A DNA stretch of 8,537 nucleotides from QHCA01 sp038237645 (GCA_038237645.1 JBBRYN010000101.1:1-8537); one strand, 5' to 3'; shown: positions 1 to 6,035, counted from the stretch's first letter. Translations and numbers: made by a program. Notes: generated by a model from the sequence alone, not told the origin.

Positions 1-1197
1 CGGGTCCGGCGGCTCGATCTTGTTCTTCACTCCGTCGATACCGGCCATCATCATGGCGGCGAAGGCGAGATAGGGGTTGCACGACGGGTCCGGGACGCGG
101 AACTCCACGCGCTTGGCCTTGGGGTTGCTGCCCGTGATCGGGATGCGGCAGCAGGCGGAGCGGTTGCGCTGGGAGTAGACCAGGTTGACCGGCGCCTCGT
201 ACCCGGGCACCAGCCGGCGGTAGGAGTTGGTCGTCGGGTTGGTGAACGCCAGCAGCGAGGGCGCGTGCCGGAGCAGGCCGCCGATGTAGTGCCTGGCCAG
301 GTCGGACAGACCGGCATAGCCGATCTCGTCGTAGAACAGCGGCGTCCCGTCCTTCCATAGCGACTGGTGGCAGTGCATGCCTGACCCGTTGTCCTGGAAG
401 ATCGGCTTGGGCATGAAGGTGGCGGTGCGGCCGGCGGCGACGGCGGTGTTCTTCACGACGTACTTGAACAGCATCAGGTTGTCGGCGGTCTTGAGCAGCG
501 TGTCGAAGCGGAAGTCGATCTCGGCCTGGCCGCCGGAGCCCACCTCGTGGTGCTGCATCTCGACGTCGATGCCGGCCTCGATCAGCCGGCGGACCATCTC
601 CGAGCGCAGGTCGGTGAAGTGGTCGGTGGGGGAGACGGGGAAGTAGCCGCCCTTGTAACGCGGCTTGTAGCCGAGGTTGGGTGAGCCGTCGAGATTGGTG
701 GTGCTGCCGGTGTTCCAGGCACCCTCGACCGAGTCGAGTTCGTAGAAAGAGCCGTGCGGAGTCGTGTCGTACTGCACGCTGTCGAAGATGTAGAACTCCG
801 CCTCCGGCCCGAAGTAGACGGTGTCGGCGATGCCGGTGCCGATCAGGAACGTCTCGGCCTTGCGCGCGATGTTGCGCGGGTCGCGGCTGTATGCCTCACC
901 GGTGAGCGGATCGTGGATGAAGAAGTTCATGTTGAGGGTCGGGTGCTGGCGGAACGGATCCATCACCGCCGTTGTGGGGTCGGGCAGCAGCAGCATGTCC
1001 GACTCGTGGATCGCCTGGAATCCGCGGATCGAGGAGCCGTCGAACATCAGTCCCTCGGAGAATACGGACTCGCCGAAGTTCTGCGCGGGGAAGGTGAAGT
1101 GTTGCATCACCCCGGGGAGGTCACAAAAGCGGACGTCGATGAACTCGACGTCGTTCTTCTTGATGTAGCTCAGGACCTCGTCGGCGTTACTGAACAT
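1..1197 (-). CDS. glnA: Glutamine synthetase type I, 3' end beyond window
   Basis: GlnA condenses glutamate and ammonia with ATP to make glutamine, the main ammonia-assimilation step, as a cytoplasmic dodecamer. The 399 residues visible translate without interruption and contain the family signatures: FDGSS at 52-56, GPEAEF at 130-135 (metal ligands E132 and E134), HHEVGSGGQAE at 216-226, GSGMHCHQS at 271-279, the flap segment ending in GYEAP near 332-336 and NRSA at 345-348. The family is about 470-480 residues, so roughly 75 C-terminal residues are missing only because the window ends. The last residues seen (NKIEPPDP) immediately precede, in relatives, the VDKDLYELPPEE segment that carries the tyrosine adenylylated by GlnE, so that control cannot be checked here. 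The ATG at 1197 has GGAGG four bases upstream and gives the expected N-terminus. Synteny with DUF4191 and lipAB supports the major housekeeping GlnA1 type. Confidence 0.97.
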   Translation of the reverse strand, partial: MFSNADEVLSYIKKNDVEFIDVRFCDLPGVMQHFTFPAQNFGESVFSEGLMFDGSSIRGFQAIHESDMLLLPDPTTAVMDPFRQHPTLNMNFFIHDPLTGEAYSRDPRNIARKAETFLIGTGIADTVYFGPEAEFYIFDSVQYDTTPHGSFYELDSVEGAWNTGSTTNLDGSPNLGYKPRYKGGYFPVSPTDHFTDLRSEMVRRLIEAGIDVEMQHHEVGSGGQAEIDFRFDTLLKTADNLMLFKYVVKNTAVAAGRTATFMPKPIFQDNGSGMHCHQSLWKDGTPLFYDEIGYAGLSDLARHYIGGLLRHAPSLLAFTNPTTNSYRRLVPGYEAPVNLVYSQRNRSACCRIPITGSNPKAKRVEFRVPDPSCNPYLAFAAMMMAGIDGVKNKIEPPDP

Positions 1198-1230
1198 TCA
1201 TCCTCCAGTTGTGCGGTAATCAGCGTGGGC

Positions 1231-1236
1231 AGGGTA
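1231..1236 (-). promoter_or_regulatory. Candidate -10 element for glnA
   Basis: On the minus strand this reads TACCCT, a TANNNT-type -10. It would put the transcript start near 1224 and give a leader of about 27 nt containing the GGAGG ribosome site. No good -35 hexamer lies 16-18 bp upstream, which fits a promoter that depends on an activator such as GlnR. The call rests on position and motif only. Confidence 0.4.
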
Positions 1237-1268
1237 GCCGGATGAGGTTGCGCCAGCATGTCTCGACT

Positions 1269-1284
1269 GTTTCACAGCCGTTAA
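1269..1284 (-). promoter_or_regulatory. Candidate GlnR operator upstream of glnA
   Basis: On the minus strand the sequence reads TTAAC, six bases (GGCTGT), then GAAAC. The actinobacterial GlnR half-site pattern described for Streptomyces is gTnAC-n6-GaAAC, so the second box is perfect and the first differs at one base. The box is centred about 52 bp upstream of the start predicted from the TACCCT -10, a typical position for an activator. Only one a-b pair is clear; the next expected box after six more bases (GACAT) is a poor match. GlnR control of glnA is established in other actinobacteria; its action here is inferred. Confidence 0.5.
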
Positions 1285-1331
1285 GTCGGGTGAGCATCGA
1301 GCGGAGCGAGCTGACGCGACCGTACGCTGGC

Positions 1332-1377
1332 ACGGTGGGCAGGTGGACCCGGTCGTGGCTCGGCCTGCCGGCACCGT
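1332..1377. terminator. Hairpin after DUF4191 gene, possible terminator
   Basis: ACGGTG and GGCAGG at 1332-1343 can pair with CCTGCC and CACCGT at 1364-1377, giving 12 base pairs with a two-base bulge (1370-1371) and a 20-nt loop. It begins 17 nt after the DUF4191 stop on the minus strand and ends well before the glnA operator. No T-run follows on either strand, so it may be an attenuating or processing structure instead, or chance pairing in GC-rich DNA. Confidence 0.3.
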
Positions 1378-1393
1378 CGTCGTCAACTGCTGA

Positions 1394-2221
1394 TCAGCGC
1401 GGTCGCTTGATCTTGGCGCCACCGGCCGTGCGGGCACTCTTGGGCATCGGGCCCTTCGGCATCGGAACCTTCATCCCGCCGAGCGCCGACAGCCGGGTGT
1501 CGAGGGCGTTGACCTGCTTGGGAGTGATGTTGCGGGGCAACTTGACGAAGTGGTTCTGCAGCTTGCGCAGGCCCACCTGGCCCTCCTCGTCACCGACGAT
1601 GACGTCGTAGACAGGTGTGTCACCGACCAGTCGGCCCACCTTCTTCTTCTCCTGGCCCAGCAGCGGTCCCAGCCGGCGGGGAGAGCCTTCGCCGACGAGG
1701 ATCACCCCCGGCCGGCCGACGACCCGGTGCACCATGTCCTGGGTGGTGGTGAGGGCGACGACCGGGGTCACCCGCCAGTCGCCGCGCATGGACTGCAGGA
1801 TGGCCAGCGCCGCCCCGGTCTGGCCCTCGACCTGGGAGAACATCGCGGCCGAGGCCCGGCGGCCGAAGACCACCATAGCCAAGGTCAGGGCGAGCAGCAG
1901 GCTCACGAACGTCAGGTAGACGACGTGGTGGATCAGCACACCCACAACCACGCCGACCACGAGGGGGCCGAGCAGGGCCGCGAGGAGGTAGGGCACCAGC
2001 CTCGGGTCGCCCTTGCGGGTCATGTCGAAGGCGACGCGCAACTGCTTCAGGCGCGCCCACCGCTCCGCCGTTGCCTTGCCCGCGCCCTTCGCCCCGGTCT
2101 TGGGCCGGGCGCCGGGATTGCCGGCCGGCCGTCCTTTGGCGATGGTGCCGGCCTTGGCGGCAGGCTGATTGCGACGCCCGAGCTTGAGCTTGCCCAAGTC
2201 GGGCCGGGAGAGGCGGGCCAT
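1394..2221 (-). CDS. DUF4191 family two-TM membrane protein
   Basis: A 275-residue protein resembling M. tuberculosis Rv2219 (DUF4191), a conserved actinobacterial family of unknown function. A basic Lys/Ala/Gly/Pro-rich tail fills residues 1-60, then comes RLKQLRVAFDMTRKGDPRLVPYL, two hydrophobic helices at about 75-97 and 99-119, and the family-typical cytoplasmic part: FGRRASAAMFSQVEGQTGAA (119-138), DWRVTPVVA (148-156), HRVVGRPGVILVGEGSPRR (165-183), LLGQEKKK (187-194), LPRNITPKQV (228-237) and the terminal MPKGPMPKSA (254-263). The ATG at 2221 is chosen over the in-frame ATG at 2254. It has a TAGAAT -10 seven bases upstream, suggesting a leaderless transcript, and the added residues of the longer form lie inside the promoter region. 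In relatives an RDD-domain gene follows; here 196 bp of non-coding DNA leads to glnA. Confidence 0.9.
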   Translation of the reverse strand: MARLSRPDLGKLKLGRRNQPAAKAGTIAKGRPAGNPGARPKTGAKGAGKATAERWARLKQLRVAFDMTRKGDPRLVPYLLAALLGPLVVGVVVGVLIHHVVYLTFVSLLLALTLAMVVFGRRASAAMFSQVEGQTGAALAILQSMRGDWRVTPVVALTTTQDMVHRVVGRPGVILVGEGSPRRLGPLLGQEKKKVGRLVGDTPVYDVIVGDEEGQVGLRKLQNHFVKLPRNITPKQVNALDTRLSALGGMKVPMPKGPMPKSARTAGGAKIKRPR

Positions 2222-2228
2222 GGGTGGG

Positions 2229-2234
2229 ATTCTA
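2229..2234 (-). promoter_or_regulatory. -10 element for leaderless DUF4191 transcript
   Basis: The minus strand reads TAGAAT, then CCCACCC, then ATG at 2221. A seven-base gap between the -10 hexamer and the start codon puts the transcript start on or beside the ATG, and no ribosome-binding site is present. The -35 region (around 2252-2258) is weak and coincides with the -35 of the divergent peptidase promoter. Confidence 0.5.
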
Positions 2235-2253
2235 GCCGCCGACCCGATGCTCA

Positions 2254-2283
2254 TTGACAGGACGAAGCACGCGAACCTACGGT
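2254..2283 (+). promoter_or_regulatory. Promoter of the C39-like peptidase gene
   Basis: A perfect TTGACA -35 at 2254-2259 is followed after 18 bp by TACGGT (2278-2283). The transcript would start near 2290, leaving a 33-nt leader. This leader holds a strong GGAGG ribosome site at 2312-2316, six bases before the ATG at 2323. The promoter is divergent from, and overlaps, the DUF4191 promoter. Confidence 0.5.
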
Positions 2284-2322
2284 CGGCAACACCGCGCCTG
2301 TCGCGGAGACCGGAGGCCTGTC

Positions 2323-3603
2323 ATGGCCGTTCGACCTGTCGGCTCGCTCCTGATGATCCTGGTGTTTGCAGTCGGCCCCGTCTCGGCGCCGACCGCCGCC
2401 CAGGCGGCGCGGCCGGTGCCGCACGTCCTGATCGACTATCACGAGTGGACGACGAGCAGCCAGTTTGCCAGGGGGACCGCGTCCGGAGTGTCGATGGCGG
2501 ACAATGCGCTCACCTTCACCAGGGCCACCGGGACGATGTCCTACGACGACGGCGGGTTCGGCTACCCGACCCGTACCTACGACACCGCGACCTGGACCTC
2601 CCCGCTGTACGCATCCGGCGTGCCGCTCACCGAGTTGGTCGCCTCGTGGAATGCCGACACGCCGGCCGGCACCTGGGTCCAGGTGCAGATGTCCGGCCTG
2701 ACGCTGCACCGTACGACGACCAAGTGGTACGTGATGGGGCGATGGGCCGCGAGCGACCGAACCATCCACCGCACCTCGGTCGGTGGCCAGGGCGACACCG
2801 ACGGCACGATCGCCATCGACACCTTCCTTGCCCGCAAGGGCGTCTCGCTCATCGCCTACCGACTGCGGGTGACCCTGCTGCGCCTCCCCGGCACGGCGCA
2901 CGGACCGACGGTGCGCTCCCTCGGCGCCGTGTCCTCCGCGCTGCCCGACGACACGAAGGTCGCGGTCAGCCCCCTCGGCGGAGCCGAGGGAACGATCTTG
3001 AACGTCCCGCGCTATTCCCAGGACGTGCACCTCGGGGAGTATCCACAATTCGACGGTGGCGGCGAGGCCTGGTGCAGCCCCACATCGTCGGAGATGGTCG
3101 TCGGGCATTGGGGCAGGGGACCATCGCCCGCGGATCTCGCCGGTATCCCTTATGCCGACCCGTCCGTTGACTACGCGGCGATGCGCACCTACGACTACAA
3201 CTACGCGGGCGCCGGCAACTGGCCGTTCAACACGGCGTACTCCGCGTCCTTCGGCCTCGACGCCTTCGTGACGCAACTGCGCTCCCTTGCCGAGGCGGAG
3301 CAGTTCATCAAGGCCGGCATCCCGCTGACGGTCTCGGTGTCCTTCAAGTCCAGTGAGCTGGACGGCGCGGGGTATTCCACCGACGGGCACCTGATGGACA
3401 TCGTGGGCTTCGCGCCCAACGGCGACGTCGTGGTCAACGACCCGGTCTCACCGGATGACCCGGGAGTGCGCAAGACCTACCAACGGGCGCAGTTCGAAAA
3501 CGTGTGGATCCCCGCTTCGCGCAGCGGCGGCATCGCCTATGTCGTCCACGATGCCGCGCGTCGGCTGCCGCCCAACGTGGTCGGCCTGCCGGCCAACTGG
3601 TGA
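2323..3603 (+). CDS. Secreted C39-like cysteine peptidase (Peptidase_C39_2 type)
   Basis: A 426-residue protein. An N-terminal signal peptide (about 1-29; hydrophobic stretch GSLLMILVFAVGPVSA, likely cleavage after AQA) indicates export. Residues about 35-220 form a β-rich domain I do not recognise by name, with many Thr, Trp and Gly residues. The C-terminal part, about 228-415, fits the papain-like Peptidase_C39_2 fold: it opens with ILNVPRYSQD, places the nucleophile C251 in GGEAWCSPTSSEM, H356 in DGHLMDIVGF and N372/D373 in VVVNDP. The start is fixed by GGAGG six bases before the ATG; the TTG start at 2254 falls in the promoter. No bacteriocin-transporter domains are present, so it is not a C39 peptide exporter. 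The substrate is unknown; a peptidase or peptidoglycan/peptide amidase role outside the cell is plausible. It is convergent with lipA, with only four bases between stops. Confidence 0.85.
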   Translation: MAVRPVGSLLMILVFAVGPVSAPTAAQAARPVPHVLIDYHEWTTSSQFARGTASGVSMADNALTFTRATGTMSYDDGGFGYPTRTYDTATWTSPLYASGVPLTELVASWNADTPAGTWVQVQMSGLTLHRTTTKWYVMGRWAASDRTIHRTSVGGQGDTDGTIAIDTFLARKGVSLIAYRLRVTLLRLPGTAHGPTVRSLGAVSSALPDDTKVAVSPLGGAEGTILNVPRYSQDVHLGEYPQFDGGGEAWCSPTSSEMVVGHWGRGPSPADLAGIPYADPSVDYAAMRTYDYNYAGAGNWPFNTAYSASFGLDAFVTQLRSLAEAEQFIKAGIPLTVSVSFKSSELDGAGYSTDGHLMDIVGFAPNGDVVVNDPVSPDDPGVRKTYQRAQFENVWIPASRSGGIAYVVHDAARRLPPNVVGLPANW

Positions 3604-3607
3604 GACT

Positions 3608-4555
3608 TCAGCTCGCGGTGCGGGCCGCCAGCGCCTGAGCGTAGAGGCGGCCCGCGCGGTAGGACGAGCGCACCAGTGGCCCGCTGAGCACACCGGCGAA
3701 GCCGATCTCCTCGGCCTCCTCGGCCAACTCGGCGAACTCCTGCGGCCGCACCCAGCGGATCACCGGGTGGTGCCGTGTCGAGGGCCGGAGATACTGCGTG
3801 ATCGTCAGCAGGTCGCAGCCGGCCTGGTGCAGGTCTTCCATCGCCTGGCTGATCTCTGCGCGCTCCTCGCCCATGCCGAGGATGAGGTTGGACTTGGTGA
3901 CCAGGCCAGCGCGGCTGCCCACGCGCAGCACCTCGAGGGACCGCTCGTAGCCGAACCCGGGACGGATCCGCCGGAAGATCCGCGGCACCGTCTCGATATT
4001 GTGCGCCAGCACCTCCGGCTGGGCACCGAACACCTCGGCGAGCAGCGTGGGCACGGCGTTGAAGTCGGGGATGAGCAACTCGACCCCACAGCCAGGCAGC
4101 ACCCGATGGATCTCCCGGACCGTCTCGGCGTAGAGCCACGCGCCGCCGTCGGGCAGGTCGTCGCGGGCGACCCCGGTGACCGTCGCGTAGCGCAGGCCCA
4201 TCGTGCGCACGATCTCCGCGACCCGCCGTGGCTCGTCGCGGTCGAGCTCGGCCGGCTTGCCGGTGTCGATCTGGCAGAAGTCGCACCGCCGGGTGCACTG
4301 GTCACCGCCGATGAGGAACGTCGCCTCGCGGTCCTCCCAGCACTCGTAGATGTTGGGACACCCGGCCTCCTGGCACACCGTGTGCAGGCCCTCCCGCTGC
4401 ACCAGCGCGCGCAGCTCGGTGTATTGCGGGCCCATCTGCGCCCGGGTCTTGATCCACGCCGGCTTGCGCTCGATCGGCGTCTCGGCGTTGCGCACCTCCA
4501 GGCGGAGCAGCCGGCGGCCCTCGGGGAGGACTCCCTGGGCGGAAGACTGGGTCAC
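3608..4555 (-). CDS. lipA: Lipoyl synthase
   Basis: A radical SAM enzyme that inserts two sulfur atoms into octanoyl groups bound to lipoyl domains, making lipoyl cofactor for 2-oxoacid dehydrogenases and the glycine cleavage system. The 315 residues match the family length. C61, C66 and C72 (CX4CX5C) bind the auxiliary 4Fe-4S cluster consumed as sulfur donor. C87, C91 and C94 (CX3CX2C, within TRRCDFCQI) bind the radical SAM cluster. The C-terminal RSSY at 296-299 carries the serine that ligates the auxiliary cluster. Other conserved parts are CQEAGCPNIYECWEDREATF (61-80), VARDDLPDGG and AHNIETVPR. It starts with GTG at 4555, 20 nt after the lipB stop. A TAGGCT -10 lies six bases upstream, so it probably has its own leaderless transcript besides read-through from lipB. 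Confidence 0.97.
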   Translation of the reverse strand: MTQSSAQGVLPEGRRLLRLEVRNAETPIERKPAWIKTRAQMGPQYTELRALVQREGLHTVCQEAGCPNIYECWEDREATFLIGGDQCTRRCDFCQIDTGKPAELDRDEPRRVAEIVRTMGLRYATVTGVARDDLPDGGAWLYAETVREIHRVLPGCGVELLIPDFNAVPTLLAEVFGAQPEVLAHNIETVPRIFRRIRPGFGYERSLEVLRVGSRAGLVTKSNLILGMGEERAEISQAMEDLHQAGCDLLTITQYLRPSTRHHPVIRWVRPQEFAELAEEAEEIGFAGVLSGPLVRSSYRAGRLYAQALAARTAS

Positions 4556-4561
4556 CGGCTC

Positions 4562-4567
4562 AGCCTA
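4562..4567 (-). promoter_or_regulatory. -10 element for leaderless lipA transcript
   Basis: The minus strand reads TAGGCT, six bases (GAGCCG), then the GTG start at 4555. No ribosome site exists in this gap. The hexamer sits within the 20-nt lipB–lipA spacer, implying internal initiation in an otherwise operon-like pair. The -35 is not recognisable. Confidence 0.5.
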
Positions 4568-4575
4568 ACCGGCCG

Positions 4576-5256
4576 TCAGGGGAGCAGGGACTTGTCGAGG
4601 TGGCACTCGACGAGATCTAGCAGATCAGCCACGCCGACCGACCGGCCCAGCTCGCGGCTCAACGACGTCACACCCGCGTCGCGAATGCCGCACGGCACGA
4701 TCCGGTCGAAGCAGCTCATGTCCGGGTCACAGTTGAGCGCGAAGCCGTGCATGGTGACACCACGCGAAACCCGGATTCCGATCGCGGCCACCTTACGGTC
4801 GGGGCCGTGCTGGTCGGAGCGGGGCTGGTCGCAGCGCTGCTCGTCGGCCGCGACCCACACCCCGCTGCGCCGGTGGATCCGGCCGGCAGCTACCCCGATC
4901 TCGGCGCAGACGTCGATCAGCACCTGCTCGATCCGGCGGACGTGCGCGACGACGTCGATCGGATCGGGCAGCGCCACGATCGGATACCCGACGAGCTGCC
5001 CGGGGCCGTGCCAGGTGATGCTCCCGCCCCGGTCGACGTCGATCACCGGGGTGCCGTCGACCGGCCGTTCGTCGACCGCCGTACGCCGTCCCGCGGTGTA
5101 GACGGAGGTGTGCTCCAGCAACAAGACCGTGTCGGGCCCCTCGCCGGCGACCCGGGCGGCGTGCAGGCGTTGCTGCTCCGCCCAGGCGCCGGCATAGGGC
5201 ACTGCGTTGGGCACGAAGCCGGCCCGGACGAACGACATGGACGACCTTGAGGTCAC
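4576..5256 (-). CDS. lipB: Octanoyltransferase
   Basis: LipB transfers octanoate from acyl-carrier protein to the lysine of lipoyl domains, the first step of lipoate synthesis, supplying the substrate of LipA. From the GTG at 5256 the product has 226 residues, close to the roughly 230 of mycobacterial LipB. Visible motifs are LLLEHTSVYTAGRR (45-58), RGGSITWHGPGQLVGYP (76-92), catalytic K155 in RKVAAIG, HGFALNCD (170-177) and catalytic C189 in IVPCGI. A hydrophilic loop of about 19 residues at 135-153 separates SGVW from RKVAAIG and is longer than in M. tuberculosis. Two starts are possible. GTG 5256 has a TAGGCT -10 seven bases upstream and gives an N-terminus of mycobacterial length. ATG 5238 has a weak AAGG six bases upstream. 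I prefer GTG 5256. It lies upstream of lipA in the usual order. Confidence 0.95.
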   Translation of the reverse strand: MTSRSSMSFVRAGFVPNAVPYAGAWAEQQRLHAARVAGEGPDTVLLLEHTSVYTAGRRTAVDERPVDGTPVIDVDRGGSITWHGPGQLVGYPIVALPDPIDVVAHVRRIEQVLIDVCAEIGVAAGRIHRRSGVWVAADEQRCDQPRSDQHGPDRKVAAIGIRVSRGVTMHGFALNCDPDMSCFDRIVPCGIRDAGVTSLSRELGRSVGVADLLDLVECHLDKSLLP

Positions 5257-5298
5257 CTGACCGAGCCTAGTGCCGGTCCCCACTAGGCTGACCGCGCC
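5257..5298. promoter_or_regulatory. Symmetric divergent promoter, lipB / membrane gene pair
   Basis: A 9-bp perfect inverted repeat, AGCCTAGTG (5264-5272) and CACTAGGCT (5281-5289), flanks an 8-nt centre. Each arm carries a TAGGCT -10 facing outward: the minus copy (5269 to 5264) ends seven bases before the lipB GTG, and the plus copy (5284-5289) points to the gene at 5327. An 11-bp direct repeat, CTGACCG(A/C)GCC, at 5257-5267 and 5288-5298 overlaps the arms. The promoter reading is inferred from motif and spacing; the dyad could also be a regulator site controlling both directions. Neither direction has a clear -35. Confidence 0.45.
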
Positions 5299-5326
5299 GG
5301 CCTGCCGCGAACTCTGGAGCCTGCCC

Positions 5327-5563
5327 ATGCCCGCACTGAGGCTCATCTGGCGGCCTGTCGTCGTCGGCCTCCTCGTCCTCGCCTGGCTGGTCATCGGGGG
5401 AGTGTTCGGCCCGCTGAGCCAGCAGCTCGCCAGCGTGCAGAAGAACGACAACGCGTTGCTCCTCGGCCGCTGGCTGTTCTGGCCGTTCGTGCCGAGGTAC
5501 GGCAGCCCGTCGCACGAGGAGAGCGGTCTGTGGGGCCGGGTGGCCCGGCTGGTCGCCCTGTGA
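5327..5563 (+). CDS. 78-residue MMPL-like fragment ORF with internal deletion
   Basis: A small membrane protein, or the remnant of a larger gene. Residues 1-42 look like the N-terminus of an MMPL/RND transporter: a basic start, one helix (about 10-28) and the typical GPLSQQL…VQKNDN stretch. Residues 44-76 (LLLGRWLFWPFVPRYGS…GLWGRVARLVA) look like the segment that in MMPL proteins lies some 300 residues later, after the first block of helices. The two pieces are in frame, with the join near 42-46, and the second half of a transporter is also missing. The family comparison is from memory. The ATG at 5327 has GGAG seven bases upstream, so it may still be translated. It cannot be a working transporter. 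Seven bases separate it from the next gene, suggesting cotranscription. Alternatives are a genuine small membrane protein or a pseudogene. Confidence 0.6.
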   Translation: MPALRLIWRPVVVGLLVLAWLVIGGVFGPLSQQLASVQKNDNALLLGRWLFWPFVPRYGSPSHEESGLWGRVARLVAL

Positions 5564-5570
5564 CGGCCTC

Positions 5571-6035
5571 GTGACGGCTTGGAAGGCGCTGCTGCTGGCG
5601 ATCCACATCTGCACCGCCGCGGTGTGGCTGGGGGCGATGGCCTACAGCCTGGCCGTCCTGCAGCCGCGGCTGCGCCGGTATTTCGGCGACCGGATGCAGG
5701 CCGAGGAGTTCGCCACGTTCGTCGCGGCGGGGGCACGCTGGAAGGTGATTGCGATGATGGGCGTGCTGGCGGCCAGCGGTGCCGCCCTGATGGGCATCGA
5801 GGGGTGGCGCCATCCGGCCGGCTGGTGGGTCGCGCTCGTCGCCAAGGTGGCGCTACTGGTAGTCGCTGCCACCTTTTTCGGCTGGGTGTCGTGGCGGCTG
5901 TGGCCGGCCCGCGTGTTCGCCCTGCCGGCCGAGGTGCCGAAGTGGCAACGCCGGTTCGACCTTGTCGGCGCGACGCTGATCGGCCTGGTCGGCGCCGAGT
6001 TCGTGCTCGGTGTCGTGCTGCACGTCTTAGGCTGA
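5571..6035 (+). CDS. CopD-like four-helix membrane protein
   Basis: A 154-residue integral membrane protein with four predicted helices at about 5-30, 58-78, 84-110 and 129-153. Features recalling the CopD (copper resistance D) domain are H12 in helix 1 followed by the AVWLGAMAY stretch, and WWVALVAKVALL at 85-96 with a lysine in helix 3. H81 and H151 are other candidate metal or heme ligands. No soluble domain is present, and it is much shorter than full CopCD proteins. It starts with GTG at 5571, seven bases after the preceding stop and without a clear ribosome site, so translation is probably coupled to the upstream ORF. The copper or heme link is inferred from weak resemblance; 'conserved membrane protein' is the safe name. 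It converges on the S51 peptidase gene. Confidence 0.7.
   Translation: MTAWKALLLAIHICTAAVWLGAMAYSLAVLQPRLRRYFGDRMQAEEFATFVAAGARWKVIAMMGVLAASGAALMGIEGWRHPAGWWVALVAKVALLVVAATFFGWVSWRLWPARVFALPAEVPKWQRRFDLVGATLIGLVGAEFVLGVVLHVLG

Noticed and set aside
754..1245. 163-codon plus-strand frame opposite the glnA 5' half
   Set aside because: It is antisense to highly conserved glutamine synthetase motifs and has no independent signals.
1198..1437. 79-codon minus-strand frame just upstream of glnA, considered as a remnant of the RDD gene
   Set aside because: It has no hydrophobic helices and no RDD motif and overlaps the DUF4191 3' end in another frame.
1550..2257. 235-codon plus-strand frame opposite DUF4191
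   Set aside because: It is His/Gln/Asp/Arg-rich shadow translation of a conserved gene.
2251..3390. A 379-codon minus-strand open frame inside the peptidase gene
   Set aside because: It is antisense to a gene with signal peptide, catalytic motifs, promoter and ribosome site; its product is low-complexity Arg/Gly/Val-rich sequence.
3604..3607. A bidirectional terminator between the peptidase gene and lipA
   Set aside because: Only four bases separate the two stops, and I found no strong hairpin with a T-run in the adjoining coding ends.
3455..5101. A 548-codon plus-strand open frame opposite lipA and lipB
   Set aside because: It is the antisense shadow of two well-supported genes in GC-rich DNA; its product has Arg/Pro/Ala-heavy composition and no recognisable domain, and it overlaps the peptidase end.
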